A DNA stretch of 13,043 bases from Bacillota bacterium (GTDB lineage: Bacteria > Bacillota > Clostridia > Acetivibrionales > DTU013), in assembly GCA_023409615.1 (NCBI GenBank), contig JAEYRF010000245.1, forward strand, positions 1-13,043, given 5' to 3'. Positions 6,365 through 13,043 of this stretch are shown here, one piece after another; the stretch's first letter is position 1, and every line of letters starts with the position of its first letter. Made by a program: the position numbers and the translations under genes. Below the pieces are notes generated by a model, which was given only the letters and a program-made list of their open reading frames with translations, ran no database searches and had not been told where the DNA came from.

Positions 6365-9300
6365 GTGAATCTGACTTACCAGTCCGGCAGATTATCATCT
6401 ATTACAGATGATACAGGACGCACCATAGCCTACCACTATACCAGCGGAATGCTGACATCAGTAGAGAATGTCTCGGGAACGACATATTACACTTACAATT
6501 CATATGGAATTACCTCCATCAAGGATAAAAACGGCAAAACGTTTATTAACAACGTCTATGATGGATATGGCCGTGTCATCAGGCAAACGGATGAGTACAA
6601 TAATGTCACATTGTACACATACAACGAAGCAGAAATGGAAAACACCTATACAGTAATGTCAACCGGATACAAAGTAAAATATAAGTATAATACCGATATG
6701 TACATCACCCGGGAAACCTATGAAGACGGTACATTCATAGAATATACCTATGACTCATCTGGTAACAAAAAAACTGTTCGTAACAGAAACGGCAATACGT
6801 ATACCTACAATTATGATGAAAGAGGCAATGTGCTTTCAGTCATTTCCCCACTGCCTTTCAGTTATGAGAACAGCTTTTCATACGACAGCAATAACAATCT
6901 GACGCAGGTCATAACACCGGAGGGAGCACAGACTGAATTTGAGTACGACGCCAGTAGAAACCTTAAGAAAATTAAAACAAAAATAGATGATACCACCTAC
7001 GCAGAAACCAACTATACTTACGATGCATACGGAAGAGTATTAACGATAACGGATGCTGAAAATCATACAACTACTTATCAATATTCAAACAACACCGTCA
7101 GCCAACCCACAAAGATAATTGACGCAAATGGTAATGAAATGAGCTTAACGTATGACGCTTCGGGCAGACTGGAGACCATCACTACTGCTTATGGCGCCAC
7201 TACCTACGAATACAATACACAGGATAAAATCATCAAAATAACCGATCCGGGACAGAACACCACCCGGATGAAATATGATGCTATGGGCAACCTGATCAAG
7301 CTTATTAATCCTGAACAGTATGATGTAACAGCAGACGACGGAACAGGCTACTCCTTCCAATACGATGCCATGGACAGACAAACAAAGCTTATTGATCCTA
7401 TAGAAAATATCAGTGCTGTAAGATATGATGCTGACGGCAACAAAATAAAGGATATCAACCCAAACTTCTACAGCGAGGCTACAGGCGACGGTACAGGGAC
7501 AGTTTATGAATATGACAATACCGGCAGACTTACGAAAATAATAAACCCGTCAGGACAAAAATCCAGGATATTCTATGATGGGGCAGGCAACATTATCAAA
7601 ACTATTGATGCGGACAATTATGATGAAGCAACCGACACCGGGCCGGCAACAGAATACGCCTATGACCAGCTCGACAGGCTAATTCAGGTCAAGGATCCGT
7701 CGGGGAATATTACTGCAAGATATGTGTACAATAAAGATGGTCAAATCATCAAAGCCATAGACGCCAAAGGCTGTGCCAGCGGCAGCAGTGATACTGAGCG
7801 GTATGGCACTCTATTCAAATACAATTTAGCGGGCTGGCTGCTGGAAAAACGCACACCTTTGAAGAATGAGAGCAGTCAAATACTGTACAACATAACACAA
7901 TATACCTATGACAAAACAGGCAGGATTCTGACAGAAAAGAAATCTTCGGAATACGTTACCGAAACCGGCCTGCCTGCAGAGTGGAACGTAATCCTGTATG
8001 AATATGATAATGCAGGAAACATCATTAGTATAACAGACAATACAGGAGCAGAAATAGAATATCTCTATGATGCATTAGGCAATACCATACAAGAAAAGGC
8101 TAGAATTAATGATACCACCTATAGAATAACAGGGTACTACTATGATAGTAACGGTAGACTTGACAAGCAGTGGGCTCAGATCGACAGCCAGGATCTGAGT
8201 GGGGATTATTCCGTCAACCCGGCCACCGGTAAGGTTCACGCAGTGACCAGCTATGAATATGATAAAAACGGCAATCTGATTGCTGTAACATCACCGGAGG
8301 GGTACACCGTCACCTATGAATATGATGCTGCCAACAGACTGGTTAAAGTCAATCAGGAAGCATCTGCCGACCAACTGGAAAGCAAAAGGAATACAGCATC
8401 CATTACCTCCGGCAAAAAAACAGTATACCCTAACATACAATATCAATATGGTGTTCAGGTAGATGCACAGTCAGAGATGTCATCGATCAGTTTACAGATA
8501 AACTACGATGCAAGAACCTTTGAGCTGATAGACGCAATACCTGCAATAGAAGGAATGACTGCCGACACTGAAATGACCGGGAAAATCATTCTAACGGCAG
8601 GTGAAGAAGTCATGAGCCAATATGCTGCGAATGGCAATTCACCGACAGGCCTGCTTAGCCTTGCAGCACTTGAATTCAGAGCAAAGGACGATGTAAGAGG
8701 GATTGGGTATGTTACAATTGACCCCATATCAAGGTATACGGACGCAGATCCGGCCACCGAAGGACAGCCTCAGACATTCACCATACTATCTGGTAAAGCT
8801 AACCTGCTTAACCACCCCGACATGAACAACAGCGGTACCGTTGAAACGGATGATTTCACCCTGACGGCGCTTCTAAAGGGCAAAGCATCAGGTGATATGG
8901 CCTTTGAGGATAAATATGATATTACAGGCAACGGACTCATAGATACTCCCGATCTGGACTATATCAAAGACTGGCTGTTTGCACAGCCGGATAATGAGCT
9001 GACAGAGCTGGAAATACAGAAATTCATCCAAAGCACGACAAACTCCACATACACAAGCACAACCGGTTCTGCTATCCGTACAACGACCTACGAGTACGAC
9101 AGAGCAGGCAATGTTGTAAAGGAAACGGACTGTAACGGAAACTTTATTGCATACACATATGATGCCTACAATCGGCTGGTACTGCTAACGGATAAGGAAG
9201 GCAATCAATTTAAGATCGAATACAACGAAACCGGCAATGTGACCAAAGAGATCAAGCCGGAAAACTATGACACGGCTTCAGGTGACGGCGTCGGGACAGT

Positions 9301-11914
9301 ATATGCTTACGACGCATCAAGCAGACTGATACAGGTAACGGATGAGCTGGGGAACGTAGCAGAAAAAAGGATATATAACTCCTATGGCGAGCTGATAAAG
9401 GTCATAGACGCCGCAGGTTATCAATCGGCATCCAGCGATGCCTCCAGATATGGAGTTGAGTACACCTATGATATCGGGGGAAGAGTGACGTCAATCGTTA
9501 CACCCCAGGCTAAAGCAAAGGCAAAAACCAGCGTCACATATACATATGATTCCCTTGGAAATGTTCTGACCCAAACCGACGGTGAAGGCAACACTACTAC
9601 CTATCACAGAGATCTTTGGGGTAAGGTGGTGCAGGAAACAGACGCAAACAACGTCAACACCTTCTACACCTATGACTATGCGGGGAATATAACATCAACC
9701 ACCGATGGTAATGGAAATACCACAAGCTATGAATATAACAGTATGAACCTGCTGTCTGAGATGACAGACCCAATGAATCAGGAAGTAAAGTATTTCTATG
9801 ATTTGCAGGGCAGGCTTGTGAAAGAGGTTGACAGGAACGGGCAGGAGATAGCCTATGAATATAACAGTGACAACCTGCTTACGCTCAAATATGCAGAAGC
9901 AGTAAGTGGCCAGGACCCACAAGCCCTGTACAATAAATATCTATATAATCTAGACGGCACACTGCTTGCGGCTGTTACAACGGAAACTGTTGACCAATTC
10001 AGCTATACGCCTAACGGCAATCTTTATCAAAAGATACACAATGGCGAGCTGGAGCTGCAATATGGATACAACATGAATGGCAGTATTACCTCAGTGAAAG
10101 CCAAATCTCAGATGGAAACCCGGTATACCTACGATATAACAGGCAGGCTGAAAACAGTTCATGACGGGCAGACTCAGATAGCGCAATACAGCTACAATCC
10201 GGACAGCACCATCAGCCAGATACTGTATAACACAGGCGCCAATGTCACCTATCAATATGACAGGGACAAGAACATTACCGATTTGATTAATAGGAACCAG
10301 CAGGGAGACATCATCTCCAGCTATGCCTATACATACGACAACAACGGCAATCAGAGAACCAAAACTGAAGACGGAGAAACCACATATTACACCTATGACA
10401 ATTTGAACAGACTATCATCTGTTCAATACCCAACGGCAGGCACAGAGAATTATACCTATGACAATGCCGGAAACCGTCTGACCAAAACCAACTACAATGC
10501 AGCGGGCGGAGTACCGACGGTAGACACATCCGTATCGTATACTTATGACGGTCTGAATAGGATGACAGAGAGCCTGACAGATGATATACTATTGGCATAT
10601 AAAGGCAGAACCGCATATGAGTATGACAGCAACGGCAGCCTGCTAAGCGAAACCACCACTAAGCTGGACTATGCAACGGAGCAGATACTGTCAACAGACC
10701 CGGCAACGGGATTGCCAATACAGCCACAGGTTAAGAGCTACACCTATAATGCCTTTAAGCAGAACATCAGCGTAACTAACGCAGACGGTTCATTCCAGCA
10801 GAACATATATGACGCACTTGGGCTGAGGATATCGACCATAGAGAATGGTTACTGTTCGGACTATATATTTGACAGGGGCAGCGTCATAGCGGAGCTTGAC
10901 GGAAGCGGAACTTTGACAAGCAGGAATATACGGGGATATGGCTTACTAGCTCAGAAGGACGACAAGGGCAGGCTTAACTACTACCAGCACAATGCCCATG
11001 GCGACGTTACGAGCCTCATTGACGCAAGCGGCAAGGTGCTCAACAGCTACCAGTATGACGCCTTCGGGAATACTATGACATATGCCGAAACAGTAGCCAA
11101 CCGGTTTAAGTACGCAGGCGAGCAGCTTGATCCAATCACAGGCCAGTATTACCTAAGAGCCAGATACTATGACCCGACAGTAGGAAGATTTACACAGGAG
11201 GATACATACAGGGGCGATGGCCTGAACCTGTATGCATATGTTGGGAATAACCCTGTGAACTTCGTTGATCCGAGCGGACAGAAGTGTGAGGGGGCGAAAA
11301 ATACTAGTCAGGGGACATATAGTAAACCAAATGTACCAGGCGATTATAACGGAAATGGTATACCGGATCAGTATGACAAGTATATTAAGGAGACGGGTAA
11401 TAGTGAAGCTACTCAAAAAAATGACACGTGGGAAAACCAGACAAATATTACAGGAAATACAATAACAGGAACGATTCCATCATCTTCGTCCTCATTCTTA
11501 AAGGCGGCTGGGCAAGCTGTAGTTAGTGGCTTGACGGGCTTTGCTAAAAAGGTTATACCTGTATTTATTGTTTTTGACATCTGGTGGAATAACCCAATAG
11601 AATGTGACGATGGAACTAGATATACGGACGATAGTAAAGCGGATGAACAAGAAGCTGATAAACAAGAAGCTGATAAACCAGAAGTCAAATACCCAGGGGA
11701 TGACCCATCAAAAGCACCTGAGGAGGGCTACGAATGGAGAGGTAAACCTGGAAGTAAACCAGGCGACAAAGATGGGAGTTGGTATAATCCGGAAACAGGA
11801 GAATCATTACATCCCGATTTAGGTCACGGTGAACCCATAGGACCTCATTATGACTACAAAGGTCCGAAAGGAGAATTTCGCGTATTCCCTGATGGAAAGG
11901 TCTTACCTAAATGA
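6365..11914 (+). CDS. RHS/YD-repeat polymorphic toxin protein, 5'-truncated, with cohesin-dockerin insertion
   Basis: An uninterrupted frame of 1849 codons from a GTG. Dozens of YD repeats (Y-x-Y-D, G-x-x-x-x-x-x-D) fill residues 1-675 and 905-1520; these form the hollow RHS shell that encloses a toxin. Residues 676-875 are a cohesin-like plus dockerin-like insertion. The RHS core end lies near 1524-1639, finishing in the motif NPVNFVDPSGQ. A variable tip follows (1640-1849) with an EF-hand-like loop, a hydrophobic helix, an acidic KQEAD linker and a toxin domain. The GTG is doubtful: the RHS-like frame stays open back to 6311 (AAGELTAITEAGGRSVNLTY is good RHS sequence), the nearest GGAGG is 14 bases away, and no signal peptide or N-terminal secretion domain is present. 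So the gene is probably the 3' part of a larger one, possibly silent. The stop overlaps the ATG of a downstream small gene. Confidence 0.9.
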   Translation: MNLTYQSGRLSSITDDTGRTIAYHYTSGMLTSVENVSGTTYYTYNSYGITSIKDKNGKTFINNVYDGYGRVIRQTDEYNNVTLYTYNEAEMENTYTVMSTGYKVKYKYNTDMYITRETYEDGTFIEYTYDSSGNKKTVRNRNGNTYTYNYDERGNVLSVISPLPFSYENSFSYDSNNNLTQVITPEGAQTEFEYDASRNLKKIKTKIDDTTYAETNYTYDAYGRVLTITDAENHTTTYQYSNNTVSQPTKIIDANGNEMSLTYDASGRLETITTAYGATTYEYNTQDKIIKITDPGQNTTRMKYDAMGNLIKLINPEQYDVTADDGTGYSFQYDAMDRQTKLIDPIENISAVRYDADGNKIKDINPNFYSEATGDGTGTVYEYDNTGRLTKIINPSGQKSRIFYDGAGNIIKTIDADNYDEATDTGPATEYAYDQLDRLIQVKDPSGNITARYVYNKDGQIIKAIDAKGCASGSSDTERYGTLFKYNLAGWLLEKRTPLKNESSQILYNITQYTYDKTGRILTEKKSSEYVTETGLPAEWNVILYEYDNAGNIISITDNTGAEIEYLYDALGNTIQEKARINDTTYRITGYYYDSNGRLDKQWAQIDSQDLSGDYSVNPATGKVHAVTSYEYDKNGNLIAVTSPEGYTVTYEYDAANRLVKVNQEASADQLESKRNTASITSGKKTVYPNIQYQYGVQVDAQSEMSSISLQINYDARTFELIDAIPAIEGMTADTEMTGKIILTAGEEVMSQYAANGNSPTGLLSLAALEFRAKDDVRGIGYVTIDPISRYTDADPATEGQPQTFTILSGKANLLNHPDMNNSGTVETDDFTLTALLKGKASGDMAFEDKYDITGNGLIDTPDLDYIKDWLFAQPDNELTELEIQKFIQSTTNSTYTSTTGSAIRTTTYEYDRAGNVVKETDCNGNFIAYTYDAYNRLVLLTDKEGNQFKIEYNETGNVTKEIKPENYDTASGDGVGTVYAYDASSRLIQVTDELGNVAEKRIYNSYGELIKVIDAAGYQSASSDASRYGVEYTYDIGGRVTSIVTPQAKAKAKTSVTYTYDSLGNVLTQTDGEGNTTTYHRDLWGKVVQETDANNVNTFYTYDYAGNITSTTDGNGNTTSYEYNSMNLLSEMTDPMNQEVKYFYDLQGRLVKEVDRNGQEIAYEYNSDNLLTLKYAEAVSGQDPQALYNKYLYNLDGTLLAAVTTETVDQFSYTPNGNLYQKIHNGELELQYGYNMNGSITSVKAKSQMETRYTYDITGRLKTVHDGQTQIAQYSYNPDSTISQILYNTGANVTYQYDRDKNITDLINRNQQGDIISSYAYTYDNNGNQRTKTEDGETTYYTYDNLNRLSSVQYPTAGTENYTYDNAGNRLTKTNYNAAGGVPTVDTSVSYTYDGLNRMTESLTDDILLAYKGRTAYEYDSNGSLLSETTTKLDYATEQILSTDPATGLPIQPQVKSYTYNAFKQNISVTNADGSFQQNIYDALGLRISTIENGYCSDYIFDRGSVIAELDGSGTLTSRNIRGYGLLAQKDDKGRLNYYQHNAHGDVTSLIDASGKVLNSYQYDAFGNTMTYAETVANRFKYAGEQLDPITGQYYLRARYYDPTVGRFTQEDTYRGDGLNLYAYVGNNPVNFVDPSGQKCEGAKNTSQGTYSKPNVPGDYNGNGIPDQYDKYIKETGNSEATQKNDTWENQTNITGNTITGTIPSSSSSFLKAAGQAVVSGLTGFAKKVIPVFIVFDIWWNNPIECDDGTRYTDDSKADEQEADKQEADKPEVKYPGDDPSKAPEEGYEWRGKPGSKPGDKDGSWYNPETGESLHPDLGHGEPIGPHYDYKGPKGEFRVFPDGKVLPK
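7304..7830 (+). repeat. Higher-order tandem repeat of about 50 residues within the YD region
   Basis: A 21-residue element of the type INPE-YD-x-T-x-DG-GT-x-YEYD starts at 7304, 7454 and 7604, a spacing of exactly 150 bases. A diverged copy (IDAKGCASGSSD) starts at 7757, 153 bases further. The same pair recurs after the cohesin-dockerin insertion at 9251 (IKPENYDTASGDGVGT) and 9404 (IDAAGYQSASSD), again 153 bases apart. The YD region has therefore grown by duplication of blocks larger than one YD repeat, and the insertion separates two copies of such a block. Confidence 0.8.
8390..8812 (+). other. Cohesin-like domain inserted in the RHS protein
   Basis: Residues of about 676-816 of the RHS protein lack YD repeats. 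They carry a beta-rich segment: QYGVQVDAQSEMSSISLQIN, then YDARTFELIDA, KIILTAG, LLSLAALEFRAKDD, IGYVTIDP and a closing FTILSGKANL. The phrase SLQINYDARTFEL and the final SG-x-A-x-L strand resemble the cohesin fold (about 140 residues), which in cellulosomes binds dockerins. It is directly followed by dockerin-like repeats. The alternative is another cohesin-like or carbohydrate-binding jelly-roll domain. Assignment is from motif memory only. Confidence 0.6.
8813..8992 (+). other. Dockerin type I-like domain inserted in the RHS protein
   Basis: Two calcium-loop repeats are visible. The first, DMNNSGTVETDD, starts at residue 819, and the second, DITGNGLIDTPD, at residue 852. Each is followed by a hydrophobic helix (FTLTALLKG and LDYIKDWLF). 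Ligand positions 1, 3, 5, 9 and 12 are D, N, S, E, D and D, T, N, D, D, as in dockerin F-hand motifs. The 33-residue spacing fits a dockerin. Cohesin plus dockerin in tandem suggests calcium-dependent docking to itself or to a surface or cellulosome partner. Confidence 0.75.
10576..10911 (+). repeat. Direct repeat copy A, inside the RHS frame
   Basis: This 336-base segment of the main RHS gene aligns without gaps to 12708-13043, at a constant offset of 2132. By hand count about 45 positions differ (about 87 percent identity). The first 30 bases are identical, and so is an 86-base tract at 10790-10875. Upstream of 10576 the two copies share nothing, so the repeat edge is sharp. Confidence 0.95.
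10934..11281 (+). other. RHS core end (repeat-associated core domain)
   Basis: Residues of about 1524-1639 of the RHS protein show the conserved end of RHS shells: YYQHNAHGDVTSLIDASG, YQYDAFGN, RFKYAGEQLDPITGQYYLRA, RYYDPTVGRFTQED, GDGLNLYAYVGNNPVNFVDPSG. In known RHS toxins this domain performs or supports autocleavage that releases the C-terminal toxin just after the DPxG motif. It marks the boundary between conserved shell and variable tip. Confidence 0.92.
11646..11684 (+). repeat. 15-bp tandem repeat encoding KQEAD units
   Basis: Two identical 15-base units (AACAAGAAGCTGATA) at 11646-11660 and 11661-11675, followed by a partial third with one mismatch, encode an acidic EQEAD-KQEAD-KPE linker between the hydrophobic helix and the toxin domain. 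A multiple-of-three unit can vary in copy number without breaking the frame. Confidence 0.85.
11714..11911 (+). other. C-terminal toxin domain resembling polymorphic toxin type 37
   Basis: The last 65 residues (about 1785-1849) run EGYEWRGKPG, then SWYNPETGESLHPDLGHGEP, IGPHYDYKGPKGEF and RVFPDGKVLPK. The motif set (W-x-G, YNPETGES-HPD, GPH-x-DY, FPDG) matches my recollection of the short toxin tip named polymorphic toxin type 37 (Ntox37). The conserved H, D and H residues could be catalytic, but the activity is not shown by sequence. The position after the RHS core end, and the small genes that follow, support a toxin role. Confidence 0.65.
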
Positions 11915-11946
11915 ACTATAGTTCGAAACCGAAAGGAATGGAATGC

Positions 11947-12183
11947 ATGACTAGTAATGACTGGAGAATAACAAATCAAAGTACTTACCTATATGGTAAA
12001 GAACTTATCCATACTGAATATCATGTAACTGATAGAAATTGGGATCACGACCATTGTGAGTTTTGCTGGGATAAGTTCATTGAAGAGGTTACTGGATATT
12101 GTACATTAGATAAATATCATTGGATTTGTGAAAAGTGTTTCAATGATTTTAAAGATGAATTTGCATGGAGACTGCAAAAATAA
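11947..12183 (+). CDS. Small double-CxxC protein, probable immunity protein for the RHS toxin
   Basis: A 78-residue cytoplasmic-type protein beginning MTSNDWRITNQSTYLYGKEL, with no signal peptide. It has two CxxC pairs, HCEFCWDKF and WICEKCFNDF, spaced as a zinc-binding fold, and ends with an acidic and aromatic helix. Two starts are possible. The ATG at 11911 overlaps the toxin stop (ATGA) and gives 90 residues. The ATG at 11947 has AAAGGA at 11932-11937, nine bases upstream, and begins where the sequence looks ordered; I prefer the latter. Its position directly after the toxin tip, and its small acidic character, fit a cognate immunity protein. I recall similar double-CxxC proteins next to polymorphic toxin genes but cannot name a family. 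The sequence is clearly more AT-rich than the RHS shell, as usual for recently acquired tips. Confidence 0.7.
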   Translation: MTSNDWRITNQSTYLYGKELIHTEYHVTDRNWDHDHCEFCWDKFIEEVTGYCTLDKYHWICEKCFNDFKDEFAWRLQK

Positions 12184-12269
12184 AGGTTATTGATATTACT
12201 TGGGAAGATGGAAAACCAAGCTTTGGTCCACTAATAAACTACCCTAACGGAGCACCGCCATTTAAATAA
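12165..12269 (+). CDS. Hypothetical 34-residue frame overlapping the immunity gene
   Basis: An ATG at 12165 opens a 34-codon frame that overlaps the last 19 bases of the preceding gene in another frame and ends at 12267-12269. It reads METAKIKVIDITWEDGKPSF, then GPLINYPNGAPPFK. The composition is protein-like (alternating IKVIDITW strand, then a Gly/Pro-rich tail) rather than random AT-rich sequence. It may be a small overlapping gene, the tail of the preceding protein shifted out of frame at the A-rich stretch near 12177-12184, or a leftover from an older toxin or immunity gene. No RBS is clear because it starts inside another gene. Confidence 0.35.
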   Translation: METAKIKVIDITWEDGKPSFGPLINYPNGAPPFK

Positions 12270-12298
12270 TAAAATAATATATTACTGCGGAGGCAATT

Positions 12299-12562
12299 AT
12301 GATAGATGGTTTAGACAGAGGACTTTTGTCAATTGACGACTTAATTGATAATATTAGTAGGGGAGGAGAAATTGAGTTTGAATATCGAAACAAAAAATAT
12401 TCTATAACTCACACGAGTGAAACTATACTCGTTATGGAATTCAACAACTACAACACTCTGGAAGTATATAATTCTGCCGAAGAAATAATTGATTATAAAA
12501 TAGGAGAAGAGAGAATCAAAGACTTACTAGGCAAAATAAAAGTAACATTTAGATGCTTTTAG
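12299..12562 (+). CDS. Hypothetical 87-residue protein, candidate orphan immunity protein
   Basis: A complete small gene with GCGGAGG at 12287-12293 five bases before the ATG, so it is probably translated. The protein starts MIDGLDRGLLSIDDLIDNIS, continues GGEIEFEYRNKKYSI, then a strand-rich ILVMEFNNYNTLEVYNSAEE and a C-terminal helix (ERIKDLLGKI). It is soluble, acidic and without signal peptide, cysteine cluster or known catalytic motif. I do not recognise a family. It lies between the first immunity candidate and a displaced copy of the RHS core, which is where orphan immunity genes are found in RHS loci. Base composition is very AT-rich, like the gene before it. Confidence 0.7.
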   Translation: MIDGLDRGLLSIDDLIDNISRGGEIEFEYRNKKYSITHTSETILVMEFNNYNTLEVYNSAEEIIDYKIGEERIKDLLGKIKVTFRCF

Positions 12563-12707
12563 TAAGTTTTCCACAAATAAAACTACATCTTTTTAACCCT
12601 ATCGTTGCCTACAATCATGCAAGTGTTTTAGCGTATAACTCTGAAAGAATCGTTTAAGTCGCAACAACTTCCACTTTTACGGTTCTTATATTAAAGAGAC
12701 CGAAGCG

Positions 12708-13043
12708 GACAGATGATATACTATTGGCATATAAAGGAATAGCCACATATCAGTATGATAATAACGGCAGCCTGCTGACAGAAACGACTACTCAACTGGA
12801 TTATATATCAGAGCAGGTACTGACAGCAGACCCGTCAACGGGATTGCCTTTACTGCCACAAGTGAAAAGCTACAGCTACAACGCCTTTAAGCAAAACATC
12901 AGCGTAACCAATGCGGTCGGATCATTCCAGCAGAACATATATGACGCACTTGGGCTGAGGATATCGACCATAGAGAATGGTTACTGTTCGGACTATATAT
13001 TTGACAGAGGCAGTATAATAGCAGAGCTTGACGGCAGCGGAAC
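12708..13043 (+). pseudogene. Displaced RHS C-terminal cassette (orphan core), start of copy B
   Basis: From 12708 to the window edge the sequence repeats the RHS shell in one open frame (TDDILLAYKGIATYQYDNNG, continuing to DRGSIIAELDGSG). There is no start codon or RBS for it: the frame opens only after a TAA at 12655-12657, and the bases before 12708 are unrelated to RHS. It matches 10576-10911 without gaps, and many of the differences are silent or conservative. Such start-less copies of the core, each with its own toxin tip and immunity gene, are a known feature of RHS loci and act as donors for tip exchange. The tip of this copy would lie beyond the window, about 370 bases after the edge if it follows the same plan. 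Confidence 0.85.

Noticed and set aside
11265..11822. Alternative plus-strand and minus-strand frames over the RHS tip
   Set aside because: They are shadows of the tip frame; the RHS frame is continuous from shell to toxin motifs.
12563..12707. Integron attC-like or insertion sequence end near the repeat edge
   Set aside because: No matching inverted ends, target duplication or transposase or integrase gene could be seen.

Overview
The window looks like a Clostridia (Firmicutes) chromosome. The first half has the gene order typical of that class (radical SAM protein, DUF2344 protein, RNase G, L21, Prp protease, L27, Obg, YhbY), with AGGAGG-type ribosome binding sites and an L27 that carries the Prp-cleaved N-terminal extension found in Firmicutes. 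A cohesin-like plus dockerin-like pair inside the later RHS protein suggests a cellulosome-type or related anaerobic clostridium. This is inference from sequence features, not a database match.

Layout. Positions 1-2980 hold three tightly packed plus-strand genes: the end of a B12-binding-type radical SAM protein, a DUF2344/TIGR03936-type protein and ribonuclease G. A strong extended -10 promoter sits in the last codons of rng. It drives an L21 leader RNA and the rplU-prp-rpmA operon, which ends at a clear intrinsic terminator at 4051-4079. After two copies of a 20-bp hairpin repeat comes obgE, a repeat-rich 190-bp spacer, and yhbY. A hairpin at 5978-6009 closes this housekeeping block.

From about 6020 the window becomes accessory DNA. 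A minus-strand gene remnant that lacks its 5' end lies head to head with a plus-strand RHS/YD-repeat gene that also lacks its 5' end. The RHS frame (about 1850 codons) contains a higher-order repeat of about 50 residues, a cohesin-like plus dockerin-like module inserted within the YD repeats, a canonical RHS core end, and a variable C-terminal tip. The tip has an EF-hand-like loop, a hydrophobic helix, an acidic KQEAD repeat linker and a short toxin domain resembling polymorphic toxin type 37.

Two or three small genes follow, as expected for immunity and orphan cassettes. The first is a double-CxxC protein that overlaps or closely follows the toxin gene, then an overlapping 34-codon frame, then an 87-residue protein with a strong RBS. 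At 12708 a second copy of the RHS coding sequence starts abruptly, without a start codon, and runs off the window. It aligns without gaps to 10576-10911 and includes an identical 86-bp tract. This is the layout of an RHS locus with a displaced C-terminal cassette, able in principle to exchange its toxin tip by homologous recombination. The main RHS frame lacks its own 5' end, so it may itself be a silent or displaced cassette.
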